Shown: positions 33,752 to 42,788 of the stretch, in pieces
Layout of the letters: every line of letters starts with the position of its first letter
Position numbering within the stretch: position 1 is the stretch's first letter
Assembly: GCA_016704465.1 (NCBI GenBank)
Contig: JADJAD010000008.1
Span: 438,677 to 502,676 of the forward strand
Length of the DNA stretch: 64,000 nt
Reading direction: 5' to 3'
DNA from: Gemmatimonadota bacterium
GTDB taxonomy: Bacteria > Gemmatimonadota > Gemmatimonadetes > Gemmatimonadales > Gemmatimonadaceae
Position numbers and translations under genes: made by a program
The notes under the pieces: model-generated
Database searches by the model: none
Told to the model about the DNA's origin: nothing
The model's input: the letters and a program-made list of their open reading frames with translations, nothing else

Positions 33752-35325
33752 GGGCGACGCGGGGCGTTAGGCGGACGCCGGGCCGCCGCGGGCGGGCGAC
33801 GAGGCGTCGCTCCCTTCCGGGGGGTGGCCGGCTTGTTGGCCACGGAATCGGGCACGGCCTCGAGGAAGATGCCGGACGCGGAGTCTACCACCGTCACCGT
33901 TTGCACCTCCTGTTCCTTGAAGTCGACGATGATCTGGCGCCCTCGTACGTAGTTCATGCCCGGCTTTCGCTCTCCCTTGTTGTTGGCCAGCTGGTAGAAC
34001 GAACTCGCCGACCCCGACGCCAGCAAGTCCCGGATGCGAGGTCGCGCGGTGGAGTCGGCGGCAGGCGTGGTCGTGTCGGAGGCAGGACTCGCGTCGGCGG
34101 CGGGCAGCGAGTCGAAGCGCGCGACGATGGTGTCGCCGCGTAGCCAGTCGCGTTCCGTGGACTTGATGGTCATGGAGTCGGGCTCGGTCTCGGCGTACGC
34201 GTTGCCCACGGCAAACATCTCCCGGAGCTTCTGGTCGGGCATGCGGACGTCGAGCGAGTCAGCGATGATCGTGCGATCCCTGGAGATGGCCGACGCCGCG
34301 CCCGGGCCAAAGGCGTAGGCGCGTTGCAGGCGGTTCTCCTTCACGCGCAGGTCGATCGTGTCGGAGGCGAGCGTCAGGTCCTGGTTCACGGCGACCGCGG
34401 AGTCCTTGGAGAGCACACGCTCGACCTGCTTGTTGCGGGCGAACATGTCGATCTCGCGCCCGCGCAGGGTGAAGGCGTCCTTTCCCTTGCTCTCGACGAC
34501 CGGCTGCTTCATGAGTCGCGAGAACTGGCGCGCGTTGTCGAGGACGGCCGAGTCGCCGCGGGCGAGAATGTCGGTGCGGTCGAGTTCGACGCGACCCCAC
34601 GCGACGAAGAGCGAATCGCCCTCGCCGTTGATCTGGTCGGCGATCAGGATGACAGGCTCACCGCGCCTCGCCCCGGCCGAATCGGCCTCGTAGAGCTTCA
34701 GCGTCGGCCGGCTGGTGGCGACCACGCGCTGGGTCGCACGCACGCCACGCACGGCCCGGAAGTATTCGGCACGCGGACCGGTCATGGTCGAGGAATCCGG
34801 ACATGACGGCGACGACGTTCCCTCGGCCAGCAGGCGCTCCTCGCCGCGGAAATACGTGAGTTTGTCGGCATCGAGGTCGACGCGCTTCTCCCGGTACTTG
34901 ACGTTGCCCAGCAGGTAGTACAGCTGGTTCTGATCGTAGAACTCGGCCGAGTCGGCGGTGATCGTGATGTCCTGGGTGCGGCAGCGACCGACGACGCCGC
35001 CGCCGAAGTAGGACGTGTACTTCTGCGAGATCGGGTCCTTGATGAACTGCGAGCGATCGCCGTCCACGTCGAGCAGGCAGCGCTCCGCCGCCTTCTCGGC
35101 CGGCTTTGCGCGGGCGGTATTCGCCACGAAGAGCGACTCGGCCGGTGCTCCCGCCGTGCGCGACACGATCGAGTCGATGACGATCGGCGGAATCGAATCG
35201 GCCGGAAGCGAGACCGCGGCCTGCCCCGCACCCTGCGGACTGGCGGGGGCCCGTCGACCGAGGCGGAAACACCCCCCCGTGGCGAGCAGCATCAGCGCGG
35301 CGACCGCGACTCCGCGACGGTTCAC
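33748..35325 (-). CDS. lptA: OstA-like (LptA-type) lipoprotein of the LPS bridge
   Basis: A 525-residue exported protein with a lipoprotein signal (ALMLLATGGC; lipid-modified cysteine at residue 19). The rest is beta-strand-rich and reads as repeated OstA/LptA-like beta-jellyroll segments: ITITADSAEFYDQNQLYYLLGNVKY, LIADQINGEGDSLFVAWGRVEL and IDMFARNKQVERVLS. LptA proteins polymerise into the periplasmic LPS bridge. This one is nearly three times longer than E. coli LptA and lipid-anchored, so it may cover several LptA units. The tail is Pro/Arg/Ala-rich (about 25 residues). Position between lptC and lptB supports the role. Confidence 0.78.
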   Translation of the reverse strand: MNRRGVAVAALMLLATGGCFRLGRRAPASPQGAGQAAVSLPADSIPPIVIDSIVSRTAGAPAESLFVANTARAKPAEKAAERCLLDVDGDRSQFIKDPISQKYTSYFGGGVVGRCRTQDITITADSAEFYDQNQLYYLLGNVKYREKRVDLDADKLTYFRGEERLLAEGTSSPSCPDSSTMTGPRAEYFRAVRGVRATQRVVATSRPTLKLYEADSAGARRGEPVILIADQINGEGDSLFVAWGRVELDRTDILARGDSAVLDNARQFSRLMKQPVVESKGKDAFTLRGREIDMFARNKQVERVLSKDSAVAVNQDLTLASDTIDLRVKENRLQRAYAFGPGAASAISRDRTIIADSLDVRMPDQKLREMFAVGNAYAETEPDSMTIKSTERDWLRGDTIVARFDSLPAADASPASDTTTPAADSTARPRIRDLLASGSASSFYQLANNKGERKPGMNYVRGRQIIVDFKEQEVQTVTVVDSASGIFLEAVPDSVANKPATPRKGATPRRPPAAARRPPNAPRRP

Positions 35326-35873
35326 GACTTGGGGATGACGAGCTGGTTGCCGCGCGACTTCGTCGCGCTGAGGACCCGCACGTTGTTCAGGTCGGGGTCG
35401 CCGATGAAGCCGATGCCCTCGGTCACCCGTCCATTGTCCTCGTTGATGACGAAGGCCGAGTCGCTGGCGATCTCGTTGCGCGAAGGATCATAGCGCAGGT
35501 GTGGCGTCGCCAGCTTGCGGCCGTCGGTTGTCACCACGACGACATCGCCGCGCGCTTCCATGCTCCCGAGCCGGACGTTGTAGGTCCCCGTCTTCGACGT
35601 GAGCACGGCGTCCTTCTCTCCGCTGTTCTTGAAGAAGGTCGTGTTCACCACCCGCAGCTCGGTGCGGGTATTCTCGTCATACATGTAGGCGGTGTCGGCG
35701 ACGAGTTCGGCGCGGCGCAGCCCGCCGTCGGTGAGGAAGAACCGCACGCCGTACAGCACCTGGTCGGCGGAGTCCGGGACCACGCGCCCCTTGACGACGG
35801 GGGAGGCACTGTTGTCCTGCTTGCAGGCGGCCAGCGCGAAGCTAATGAGTAGCAGCAGCAGCGCACGCGGCAT
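35322..35873 (-). CDS. lptC: LPS export protein LptC, lipoprotein form
   Basis: A 183-residue protein with a lipobox (SFALAAC, Cys-17). The remainder is a beta-jellyroll of LptC type: VLYGVRFFLTDGGLRRAELVADTAYMY and TSKTGTYNVRLGSMEARGDVVVVT. LptC links the inner-membrane LptBFG transporter to the LptA bridge. In E. coli it has a membrane helix rather than a lipid anchor; lipoprotein LptC forms are known in other phyla. It overlaps lptA by 4 bases and abuts kdsD by a 1-base overlap. Confidence 0.8.
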   Translation of the reverse strand: MPRALLLLLISFALAACKQDNSASPVVKGRVVPDSADQVLYGVRFFLTDGGLRRAELVADTAYMYDENTRTELRVVNTTFFKNSGEKDAVLTSKTGTYNVRLGSMEARGDVVVVTTDGRKLATPHLRYDPSRNEIASDSAFVINEDNGRVTEGIGFIGDPDLNNVRVLSATKSRGNQLVIPKS

Positions 35874-36865
35874 CAGGCCACCCCCGCGCGCATGAGGTCA
35901 TGCAGGTGGACGACGCCCACGACACGTCCCTGGTCATCGGTGACCGGCATCGCCATGATGCCGAATTGTTCCATGCGGTACACCACGGCGCTCGCAAGTT
36001 CCTCGACCTGCGCCGTGCGCGGCGCGTGCGTCATGACGCGCGCGAGCGGCACGGCGAACGGTTCCGGTTCACGCTGCATCAGGCGCGTGAAGTCGCCGGC
36101 GGTGAAGATACCGAGCAGGCGCTGGTCTGCCTCCGTCGCCACCACGATCCCGCGACGCGCGGCCAGCAGCACGATCACCTCCCGCATCGGCGCCGTGGGC
36201 GGAAGGACCGGGAGCCGGTCCGTCTCCATGAGGTCCCGCACGCGCGTCAGGAGCTTGCGCCCGAGCGATCCCCCGGGATGAAAGCGGGCGAAGTCCTCGC
36301 GTCGGAAGCCCTTTCGCTCGAGGATGACCACGGCCAGCGCGTCGCCTAACGCCAGCGCCGCGGTGGTGCTCGTGGTCGGCGCCAGGTCGTGCGGACAGGC
36401 CTCCTCGCGTACCCAGGCGTCGAGCACCGCGTCGCACTCCCGCGCGAGGGTCGACTGCGGGGCCCCCGTCAGGGCAATCGTACGCACCCCGAAGCGCTTG
36501 AGATGGGCGAGCAGGGTGACCACTTCTTCGCTTTCGCCGCTCTTGGACAGCAGTACGGCGACGTCGTCGGGGCCCACCATCCCGAGGTCGCCGTGCAGTC
36601 CCTCGGTCGGGTGCAGGAAGCTGGCTGGCGTGCCGGTGGAGGTCAGGGTGGCAGCGATCTTTCGCGCGATCAGCCCCGACTTCCCGACCCCGGCCACGAT
36701 CACGCGGCCGGTGGACGCGGCGATCAGGTCGACCGCGCGCGCGAAGCCATCGCCGAGCCGCCGCCCGACCTCGGCCAGCGCCTCGGCTTCCATCTGCACC
36801 ACGTGCCGGCCCAGCGTGATCGCGTCCGGTCCGCTCACGGTCGTCGCCTCGTGCGCGGCGCTCAT
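35873..36865 (-). CDS. kdsD: D-arabinose 5-phosphate isomerase
   Basis: Turns ribulose 5-phosphate into arabinose 5-phosphate, the first step to Kdo. A SIS domain (residues ~30-180; VIVAGVGKSGLIARKIAATL and SKSGESEEVV) is followed by two CBS domains (around VRDLMETDRLPVLPP and VMTHAPRTAQVEELASAVV). The HPGGSLGRKLL linker is typical of KdsD/KpsF. The ATG giving MSAAHEATT overlaps kdsC by 4 bases; the frame is open 22 residues further. Length 330 is normal. Confidence 0.94.
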   Translation of the reverse strand: MSAAHEATTVSGPDAITLGRHVVQMEAEALAEVGRRLGDGFARAVDLIAASTGRVIVAGVGKSGLIARKIAATLTSTGTPASFLHPTEGLHGDLGMVGPDDVAVLLSKSGESEEVVTLLAHLKRFGVRTIALTGAPQSTLARECDAVLDAWVREEACPHDLAPTTSTTAALALGDALAVVILERKGFRREDFARFHPGGSLGRKLLTRVRDLMETDRLPVLPPTAPMREVIVLLAARRGIVVATEADQRLLGIFTAGDFTRLMQREPEPFAVPLARVMTHAPRTAQVEELASAVVYRMEQFGIMAMPVTDDQGRVVGVVHLHDLMRAGVA

Positions 36866-37485
36866 GCGTCCCGCTCGGTATCGAGCTCGGTGTCGCGCGA
36901 CGCGACATACCACTCCACGAGGTCGTCCCATTCCCCACGGGCCTTGAGGAGCAGCTCTGCGAACTCGCGCACGGCGCCGCGTCCTCCATGTCTCGTCAGG
37001 TGCACGCGCGCGACCTCAAAGACCTCCTCGGTGCAATTCGCGACCGACACCGGGAGCCCGACCTCGCGCAGGACGCCCAGGTCCGGCAGGTCGTCGCCGA
37101 CGAAGGCTGCCTCGGCGAACGTCATTCCGCGTGCGTCGAGGATGCGCCGCAGCGCAGGAAGCTTTCGGGCGTGCACGTCCTGGACGAGCTCGTCGACGCC
37201 CAACTCGGCGCCGCGAAGCGCCACGCTCTCGGACACGCGCCCCGTGATGATGCCGACGACGATTCCCGCCTTCTGCAGGAGCTTGATCCCGAGGCCGTCC
37301 TGGATGTCGTATCGCTTGGCCTCGATGCGGGCGCCGGCGACGTCGCCGAGGTAGATACCGCCATCGGTGAGGACGCCATCGACATCCAACCCTACGAAGC
37401 GCACGCGGCGCGCATCGTCCGGGCTGATGTATGGAAGCGTGCCGCGCACGGCCCGTCCCCCCTCGGGCGCACCGAAGCCGATCAT
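36862..37485 (-). CDS. kdsC: 3-deoxy-D-manno-octulosonate 8-phosphate phosphatase
   Basis: HAD-family phosphatase that removes phosphate from Kdo-8-phosphate. The nucleophile motif GLDVDGVLTDGGIYL, motif II IITGRVSES, and the last motif FVGDDLPDLGVL are intact. The 207-residue form begins at the ATG overlapping the kdsA stop (ATGA); another ATG lies five codons upstream. It sits between kdsA and kdsD, so three consecutive Kdo steps are adjacent. Confidence 0.93.
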   Translation of the reverse strand: MIGFGAPEGGRAVRGTLPYISPDDARRVRFVGLDVDGVLTDGGIYLGDVAGARIEAKRYDIQDGLGIKLLQKAGIVVGIITGRVSESVALRGAELGVDELVQDVHARKLPALRRILDARGMTFAEAAFVGDDLPDLGVLREVGLPVSVANCTEEVFEVARVHLTRHGGRGAVREFAELLLKARGEWDDLVEWYVASRDTELDTERDA

Positions 37486-38313
37486 CGGCTCGCCTCCCAT
37501 ACGGCGACCGCCTGGCGCACGAGGCGCTCAAGCTGCCCCAGCGGGATCATGTTCGGGCCATCGCTGGGCGCGCGCGCCGGATCGGGGTGCGTCTCCAGGA
37601 AGAGGCCGTCGGCGCCGGCGGCGATCGCCGCGAGTGTGAGGGGCGGGATGAACTCACGCGCCCCGCCACTCGCGCCCCCCTCACCCCTGCCCGGCTGCTG
37701 GACGCTATGCGTACCGTCGAAGATGACGGGCACGCCCGTGGCCGCGCGCAGGCGTGCAAAGCTCCGCATGTCCACCACGAGGTCTCCGTAGCCGAAGAAG
37801 CTTCCGCGCTCCGTCGTTGCCGTCCGCGCGAAGGAAGGCGGGAGGGGGGGAGCATCGGCCGGTCGATGACCCTCGACCTTGCGCACGGCACCGGCCATGC
37901 CTTCGGGATGCATCCACTGCCCCTTCTTGATGTTCACCGGGCGACCCGTCGCGGCTGCGGCCTCCAGGAGGTCGGTCTGGCGGCAGAGAAAGGCGGGGAT
38001 CTGGAGCACGTCCGCCACCGCGCCCACGGCGGCGCACTGTTCCGGCAGGTGGACGTCCGTGAGCAGCGGGAGGCCCGTCGCCTCACGCACGCGTGCGAGC
38101 TGCGCGAGCCCGGCCTCGATGCCCGGTCCTCGGGCGGCACCCGGATTGGACCGGTTGGCCTTGTCGAACGATGCCTTTGAAGATGATTCCGCCCGGGACG
38201 AGCGGCGCCAGCTTCACGAGCGCCTCGGCGACCCGCAGGTTGAGCGCGTCGTCCTCGAGGACGCAGGGGCCGGCGATGAGGAAGAGCCGGTCAGTCGGAA
38301 ATCCCGCGAGCAT
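37482..38313 (-). CDS. kdsA: Kdo-8-phosphate synthase, split by a one-base insertion
   Basis: Condenses phosphoenolpyruvate with arabinose 5-phosphate. The start MLAGFPTDRLFLIAGPCVLED is typical, followed by PGGIIFK. There the frame breaks: removing one base from the GG at about 38174/38175 restores ASFDKANRSN, GPGIEAGLAQLARV and so on into the long downstream frame (TDVHLPEQ, IPAFLCRQTDLL, VNIKKGQWM, FDGTHSVQQPG, ETHPDP). The corrected product is 276 residues, the normal size. The span is one base too long for an open frame, which fits a single sequencing insertion. It starts two bases after pyrG. Confidence 0.9.
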
Positions 38314-38315
38314 GA

Positions 38316-39989
38316 TCAGTCCGCCGCCTCGACCAGCGTCTCGGCCGGGGTGGCGCGCGCGCTCACGCGTCGCCGCGTCATGGACGCCGCCACGAAGGCG
38401 GCGAACAGCGGATGGGGGCGGGTCGGCCGCGATTGCAGCTCGGGGTGGAACTGGCACCCGACAAACCACGGGTGGTCGACCAACTCGATGATCTCGACGA
38501 GCGACCCGTCGGGTGAGAGGCCGCTGAGTCGCATGCCGTGCTCGACGAACTGCTCGCGATAGGCGTTGGACACCTCGTACCGGTGGCGATGCCGTTCGCT
38601 GACCTCGGGGACGCCGTAGATGTCGGCGGCCTTGGTCCCGCGCGTCAGGCGGCAGGGATAGGCGCCGAGGCGCATGGTCCCGCCCATGTCGGTCACGTGC
38701 TTCTGCTCCTCCATCATGGCGATGACCGGGTGTTCGCACTCGGGCGCGAACTCGCTGGAGTGTGAGTCCTCGAGCGCGAGCACGTGGCGTGCGAACTCGA
38801 TGATGGCGACCTGCATGCCGAGACAAATGCCGAAGAACGGCAGCTTGAGCTCACGCGCGGCGCGGATGGCCTCCACCATGCCATCGACCCCGCGCACGCC
38901 GAAGCCACCCGGGACGAGCAGGCCGTGGAATCCGGCCAGGAGTTCGCGCGCCTTCTCGGCGCTGGTGAACAGGTCGCTCGAGACCCAATGGATGTCGACG
39001 CCCACGTCGTTGGCGATGCCGCCGTGGATCAGCGACTCCTGCACGCTCTTGTAGCTGTCGACGAACTGCGTGTACTTGCCGACGACGGCGATGCTCACGC
39101 GATCCCGCGGCTGCACGACGCGCTGGACCATCGCGCGCCACGTGGAGAGGTCGGGGTCGCGCCCCACGAGGTTGAGGCGCTGCATGACGCGCTCGTCCAG
39201 CCCCTGCGCCTCGAACTCGAGCGGGATCTGGTAGATGGACGGGACGTCGCGGCTCTCGATGACGTTGCCGAACTCCACGTTGCAGAAGAGCGCGATCTTG
39301 CGCTTCACGTCCTCGGACAGCGGGCGCTCCGTGCGGCAGATGAGCACGTCGGGCTGGATGCCGAGCTCCATCAGCTCGCGCACCGAGTGCTGCGTGGGCT
39401 TGGTCTTGACCTCGCCAGCTGCCGCAATGTAGGGCACGAGCGTGAGGTGGATGAACATGGCGTTCTGCTTGCCCACCTCCTGCCGGAACTGCCGGATGGC
39501 CTCGAGAAAGGGCTGCGACTCAATGTCGCCGACCGTGCCGCCGATCTCCACGATGACCACGTCGTTGCCCGGGGCGAGTCGCTTGATGTGCGACTTGATC
39601 TCGTCCGAGATGTGCGGGATGACCTGGACGGTGGAGCCGAGGTATTCGCCGCGGCGCTCCTTCGTGATCACGTTGAGGTAGATGCGCCCGGTGGTCACGT
39701 TGTTGAGCTGCGACAGCGAGCGGTCGATGAAGCGCTCGTAGTGCCCCAGGTCGAGGTCCGTCTCCGCGCCATCGTCGGTCACGAAGACCTCGCCGTGCTG
39801 GAACGGCGACATGGTGCCCGGGTCGACGTTGAGGTACGGGTCGAACTTCATGATGGTCACCCGCAGGCCGCGCTCGACGAGGAGCCGGCCTAACGATGCG
39901 GCCGCGATGCCCTTGCCGAGCGATGAGACCACGCCGCCGGTGACGAAGATGTAGCGGGTGGCCTGGTTCGAGTTCACGACAGTGGGCAT
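38316..39989 (-). CDS. pyrG: CTP synthase
   Basis: Makes CTP from UTP, ATP and glutamine. The N-terminal synthetase domain begins FVTGGVVSSLGKGIAAASLG (P-loop) with VDPGTMSPFQHGEVFV, and the C-terminal glutamine amidotransferase has the nucleophile in FFGICLGMQ and the FHPE histidine/glutamate pair. The length of 557 is normal. In this operon it would supply CTP to KdsB for CMP-Kdo. It shares one base with the kdsB stop. Confidence 0.97.
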   Translation of the reverse strand: MPTVVNSNQATRYIFVTGGVVSSLGKGIAAASLGRLLVERGLRVTIMKFDPYLNVDPGTMSPFQHGEVFVTDDGAETDLDLGHYERFIDRSLSQLNNVTTGRIYLNVITKERRGEYLGSTVQVIPHISDEIKSHIKRLAPGNDVVIVEIGGTVGDIESQPFLEAIRQFRQEVGKQNAMFIHLTLVPYIAAAGEVKTKPTQHSVRELMELGIQPDVLICRTERPLSEDVKRKIALFCNVEFGNVIESRDVPSIYQIPLEFEAQGLDERVMQRLNLVGRDPDLSTWRAMVQRVVQPRDRVSIAVVGKYTQFVDSYKSVQESLIHGGIANDVGVDIHWVSSDLFTSAEKARELLAGFHGLLVPGGFGVRGVDGMVEAIRAARELKLPFFGICLGMQVAIIEFARHVLALEDSHSSEFAPECEHPVIAMMEEQKHVTDMGGTMRLGAYPCRLTRGTKAADIYGVPEVSERHRHRYEVSNAYREQFVEHGMRLSGLSPDGSLVEIIELVDHPWFVGCQFHPELQSRPTRPHPLFAAFVAASMTRRRVSARATPAETLVEAAD

Positions 39990-40801
39990 CAGCTTCGTCC
40001 GGCGAAAAGGTCATTCCAGCGCGCGTTGGCGCGAGCCAGGTCGTCTTCGGTATCCACGCCGCCCGCTGGCGGCGCGTCGATCACGGCCACGCCCATCGCC
40101 ACCCCGGCCGCCAGTGGGCGCAATTGTTCGAGCCGCTCCACCCGCTCCAGCGGATGCTCCGGGAGCGCCACCCATGCGGCAAGGGCATCGCGTGTGTAGG
40201 CGTACACCCCCACGTGCTGCCGCACCAGCGCGTCGCGACTGGCGGTGTCTGCCGGGTCGCGCAAGTACGGTATCGGGGCGCGAGAAAAGTACAGGGCGCG
40301 CCCGTCGTCCGCCGACACGACTTTCACCACGTGCGACGTGGCGAGGATCTCCGCCCCTGCCGGCGCGGCGACCGTGCCGAGGGAGAACCCCCGCGATAGC
40401 ACCATCGACAGCGCGCCCCGTACCGCGGCGTCGGAGACGAATGGCTCGTCGCCCTGAACGTTGAGCAACACGCCGTACCGCTGGAACTCGGGACGACGGC
40501 CTACCTCGGCCACCCGATCGGTGCCGGACGGGTGCGTTGGACTGGTCAGGACAGCCCGCCCTCCCGCAGACTCCACAGCGTCGACGATCGCGCTCGCATC
40601 GGTCGCCACCACGACCTGCTCGGCCACGTGCATGGCGCACACCTGCTCCCAGACGCGGACGATCAGCGGGCGTCCGCCCAGAAGGCGGAGCGGTTTTTGG
40701 GGGAGTCGAGTCGCGCCCAGACGGGCCGGAATGACGGCGAGAATCGAGGGCGCGGAGGCGGCCGAGTTTGCCAAAGGCACGCCTCCCAAGTTAACCCGCA
40801 C
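39989..40801 (-). CDS. kdsB: CMP-Kdo synthetase
   Basis: Activates Kdo with CTP before transfer to lipid A. Motifs: VIPARLGATRLPQKPL, VVVATDASAIVDAV, TSPTHPSGTDRVAEV, NVQGDEPFV and the YFSRAPIPY segment. It has 270 residues with a GTG start and a short N-terminal extension of about 17 residues. It is the first gene of the 15-gene block that runs to dapF. The 124-bp gap upstream (40802-40925) separates it from the dipeptidase gene and could hold its promoter, but no clear -35/-10 is seen. Confidence 0.93.
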   Translation of the reverse strand: MRVNLGGVPLANSAASAPSILAVIPARLGATRLPQKPLRLLGGRPLIVRVWEQVCAMHVAEQVVVATDASAIVDAVESAGGRAVLTSPTHPSGTDRVAEVGRRPEFQRYGVLLNVQGDEPFVSDAAVRGALSMVLSRGFSLGTVAAPAGAEILATSHVVKVVSADDGRALYFSRAPIPYLRDPADTASRDALVRQHVGVYAYTRDALAAWVALPEHPLERVERLEQLRPLAAGVAMGVAVIDAPPAGGVDTEDDLARANARWNDLFAGRS

Positions 40802-40925
40802 GATCTCGCTTTTCCAACTGGATTCTTCCGCGCGAGCGAGGGTGGACCACCTGCGACGGCATCTCGGGGGGCCGTTCGGAGGCCGGCCCCTCGGCGCGAC
40901 GCGCCAGTGTGCGCCGCCCCCCGCC

Positions 40926-42122
40926 CTACCGAGCCGGCAAGTGCGCGAGCAGGAATCGCAGCGCGTTGCCTCCCATCACCTTGCCGATCTGCGCATCCGA
41001 GAGCCCGGCGCCCTGAAGCGCTGCGACCACTAGCCCCATCCCGGACGCGTCGAACGGCGTGGTCGTGCTGCCGTCGAAGTCGGAGCCAAGCGCGATGTGA
41101 TCGTCGCCCGCCACCGAAATCGCATGGACGACGGCCCGCGCGAATGCTGCGGCGGTCGGTTCGCAGATCGCGCCGTCCCAGTAGCCAATGCCCACCAGCC
41201 CGCCGCCGGCGGCGATGCGGCGCAACTGGTCATCGGAGAGGTTTCGTGGTCCCGGACAGGTGCCGCGCACGCCGGCGTGCGATACCACGATCGGGCGTCG
41301 GGTGGCGCCGAGGACGTCGTCGACCAGGCGCGGCGATGCGTGCGCCAGGTCGATCAGCAGGCCGAGCGAATCGATCCGAGCCACGACCGCCCGACCGAGC
41401 GACGTCAAGCCGCCCTTGTCGACACCATGCGCGGAGCCGCCCACCTCGTTGTCGAAGAAATGGGTGAGCCCGAAGACGCGAAACCCGTCGGCAGCGAGCG
41501 TGTCCAGGTTGTCGAGTCGCCCCTCGATCGGGTGCAGCCCCTCGGTGGCGAGCAGTGCGCCGATCACTGGCCGCCCGGCGCGACGCTCGGCGAGCAGCGC
41601 CGCCAGGTCGGCGCCGGAACGTACCAGACGGAGCGTCACCCCGCCGTCTTTCACCGACCGCTCCGCCGCGTCGGCAAGGCGCCGCGCCTGCCACCGGGCC
41701 CGTTCGCGCAGCGAGAACCAGGCGCGCACCGGATAGCGCTGGGCGATGGCCAGCAGCGTGATGTTGTCGGTGTCGTCGGTGTTGCGCTCGTAGTTGATCC
41801 CGCGCGGTGTCTTGGTGACCACGGAGAACAGCTGCAAGGCGACGTGTCCATCCTGCAGTCGCGGCAGGTCCACGTGTCCGTAGCTGTGCCGCTCCAGCAG
41901 GTCGCGCGGCCAGAGCAGGGCATCCGCGTGCAGGTCCACGACCTCAATGGCGCGCAGCAGCGATTCGGCAGCAGGCGACGCCGCGTACGGCCCCGCCGTG
42001 ACCACATGGTTCATCGAACGGTCGGCGAGGTCGGCCCCGACCGTCAGGACGACGGTCAGCGCGACAACGACCAGGACCAGCACTGCGGCGACGAGGCGAC
42101 GGAGCAAACGCGTTCGAGACAC
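40926..42122 (-). CDS. Membrane-anchored dipeptidase (peptidase M19)
   Basis: A zinc dipeptidase of the renal dipeptidase family, 398 residues. An N-terminal hydrophobic helix (LVAAVLVLVVVALTVVLTVG) anchors or exports it. The metal-binding pattern starts with VVDLHADALLW (HxD), the bridging glutamate lies in LLATEGLHPIEG, then GLTHFFDNEVGG, LIDLAHASPRLVDDV, PIVVSHAGVRG and GSDFDGST follow. It probably cleaves dipeptides, perhaps from wall turnover, in the periplasm. It follows pabA by 18 bases. Confidence 0.9.
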   Translation of the reverse strand: MSRTRLLRRLVAAVLVLVVVALTVVLTVGADLADRSMNHVVTAGPYAASPAAESLLRAIEVVDLHADALLWPRDLLERHSYGHVDLPRLQDGHVALQLFSVVTKTPRGINYERNTDDTDNITLLAIAQRYPVRAWFSLRERARWQARRLADAAERSVKDGGVTLRLVRSGADLAALLAERRAGRPVIGALLATEGLHPIEGRLDNLDTLAADGFRVFGLTHFFDNEVGGSAHGVDKGGLTSLGRAVVARIDSLGLLIDLAHASPRLVDDVLGATRRPIVVSHAGVRGTCPGPRNLSDDQLRRIAAGGGLVGIGYWDGAICEPTAAAFARAVVHAISVAGDDHIALGSDFDGSTTTPFDASGMGLVVAALQGAGLSDAQIGKVMGGNALRFLLAHLPAR

Positions 42123-42140
42123 GGTCGTGGGATGGGCCGA

Positions 42141-42743
42141 TCAGGCGGTGGGCCGGTCGCCATGAAAGCGATCGGCCAGCGTCGTGAAGTTTCGCAGGAT
42201 TGCCATCCCCCCCTCGGTCAGGATCGATTCGGGATGAAACTGCACTCCCCACACGGGATGCGCACGATGCCGCAACGCGTGGATCTCCTCGTGGTTGTCC
42301 GCAGCCTCGGCGATGACCTCGAGCGACGAGGGAAGCGTGGCCCGCTCGACGACCAGCGAGTGATAGCGCATGACCTCGAGCGGTGAGGGCAGGCCGTTGA
42401 ACACGTCCGTCCCGTTGTGCGTGATGGGCGATGTCTTGCCGTGCATGATCCGCGACGCCCGAATCACGCGGCCGCCGTACGCCTCGCCAATCGCCTGGTG
42501 TCCCAGGCAAACGCCCAGCAGCGGCGTGGTCGCCCCCATCGCCTGGATGAGCGGAACGCTGATGCCCGCCTCGGTCGGGGTGCACGGGCCGGGCGAGATC
42601 ACGATCGCGCGCGGCGACAGCTCCCGAACCCCATCGACCGTGATGGCATCATTGCGAAACACGACCGGCGCCTCACCCAACTCGCCGAGGTACTGCACGA
42701 GGTTGTAGGTGAAGCTGTCGTAGTTGTCGAGGACGAGGAGCAC
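42141..42743 (-). CDS. pabA: Anthranilate/aminodeoxychorismate synthase glutamine amidotransferase
   Basis: Supplies ammonia from glutamine to the chorismate-using partner for tryptophan or folate synthesis. VLDNYDSFTYNLVQYLGELG, SPGPCTPTEAGIS, the catalytic GVCLGHQAIGEAYGG and VQFHPESILTEGG are all present. It has 200 residues. The partner gene (trpE or pabB) is not in the window, so trpG would be an equally fair name. It lies between the Xer recombinase and the dipeptidase. Confidence 0.9.
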   Translation of the reverse strand: MLLVLDNYDSFTYNLVQYLGELGEAPVVFRNDAITVDGVRELSPRAIVISPGPCTPTEAGISVPLIQAMGATTPLLGVCLGHQAIGEAYGGRVIRASRIMHGKTSPITHNGTDVFNGLPSPLEVMRYHSLVVERATLPSSLEVIAEAADNHEEIHALRHRAHPVWGVQFHPESILTEGGMAILRNFTTLADRFHGDRPTA

Positions 42744-42788
42744 GAGAACCCGGATCGGAAACTGGACAGGGGGCGCGCCACCCCGGGA

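Noticed and set aside
38083..38826. Separate gene upstream of kdsA
   Set aside because: Only its last part (from MLAGFPTDR) resembles KdsA; the rest is a shadow of pyrG, and the join is explained by one inserted base.
40802..40925. Terminator in the dipeptidase-kdsB gap
   Set aside because: A ggggccg/cggcccc inverted repeat exists but without a T-tract, in a generally G/C-repetitive stretch; too weak to call.
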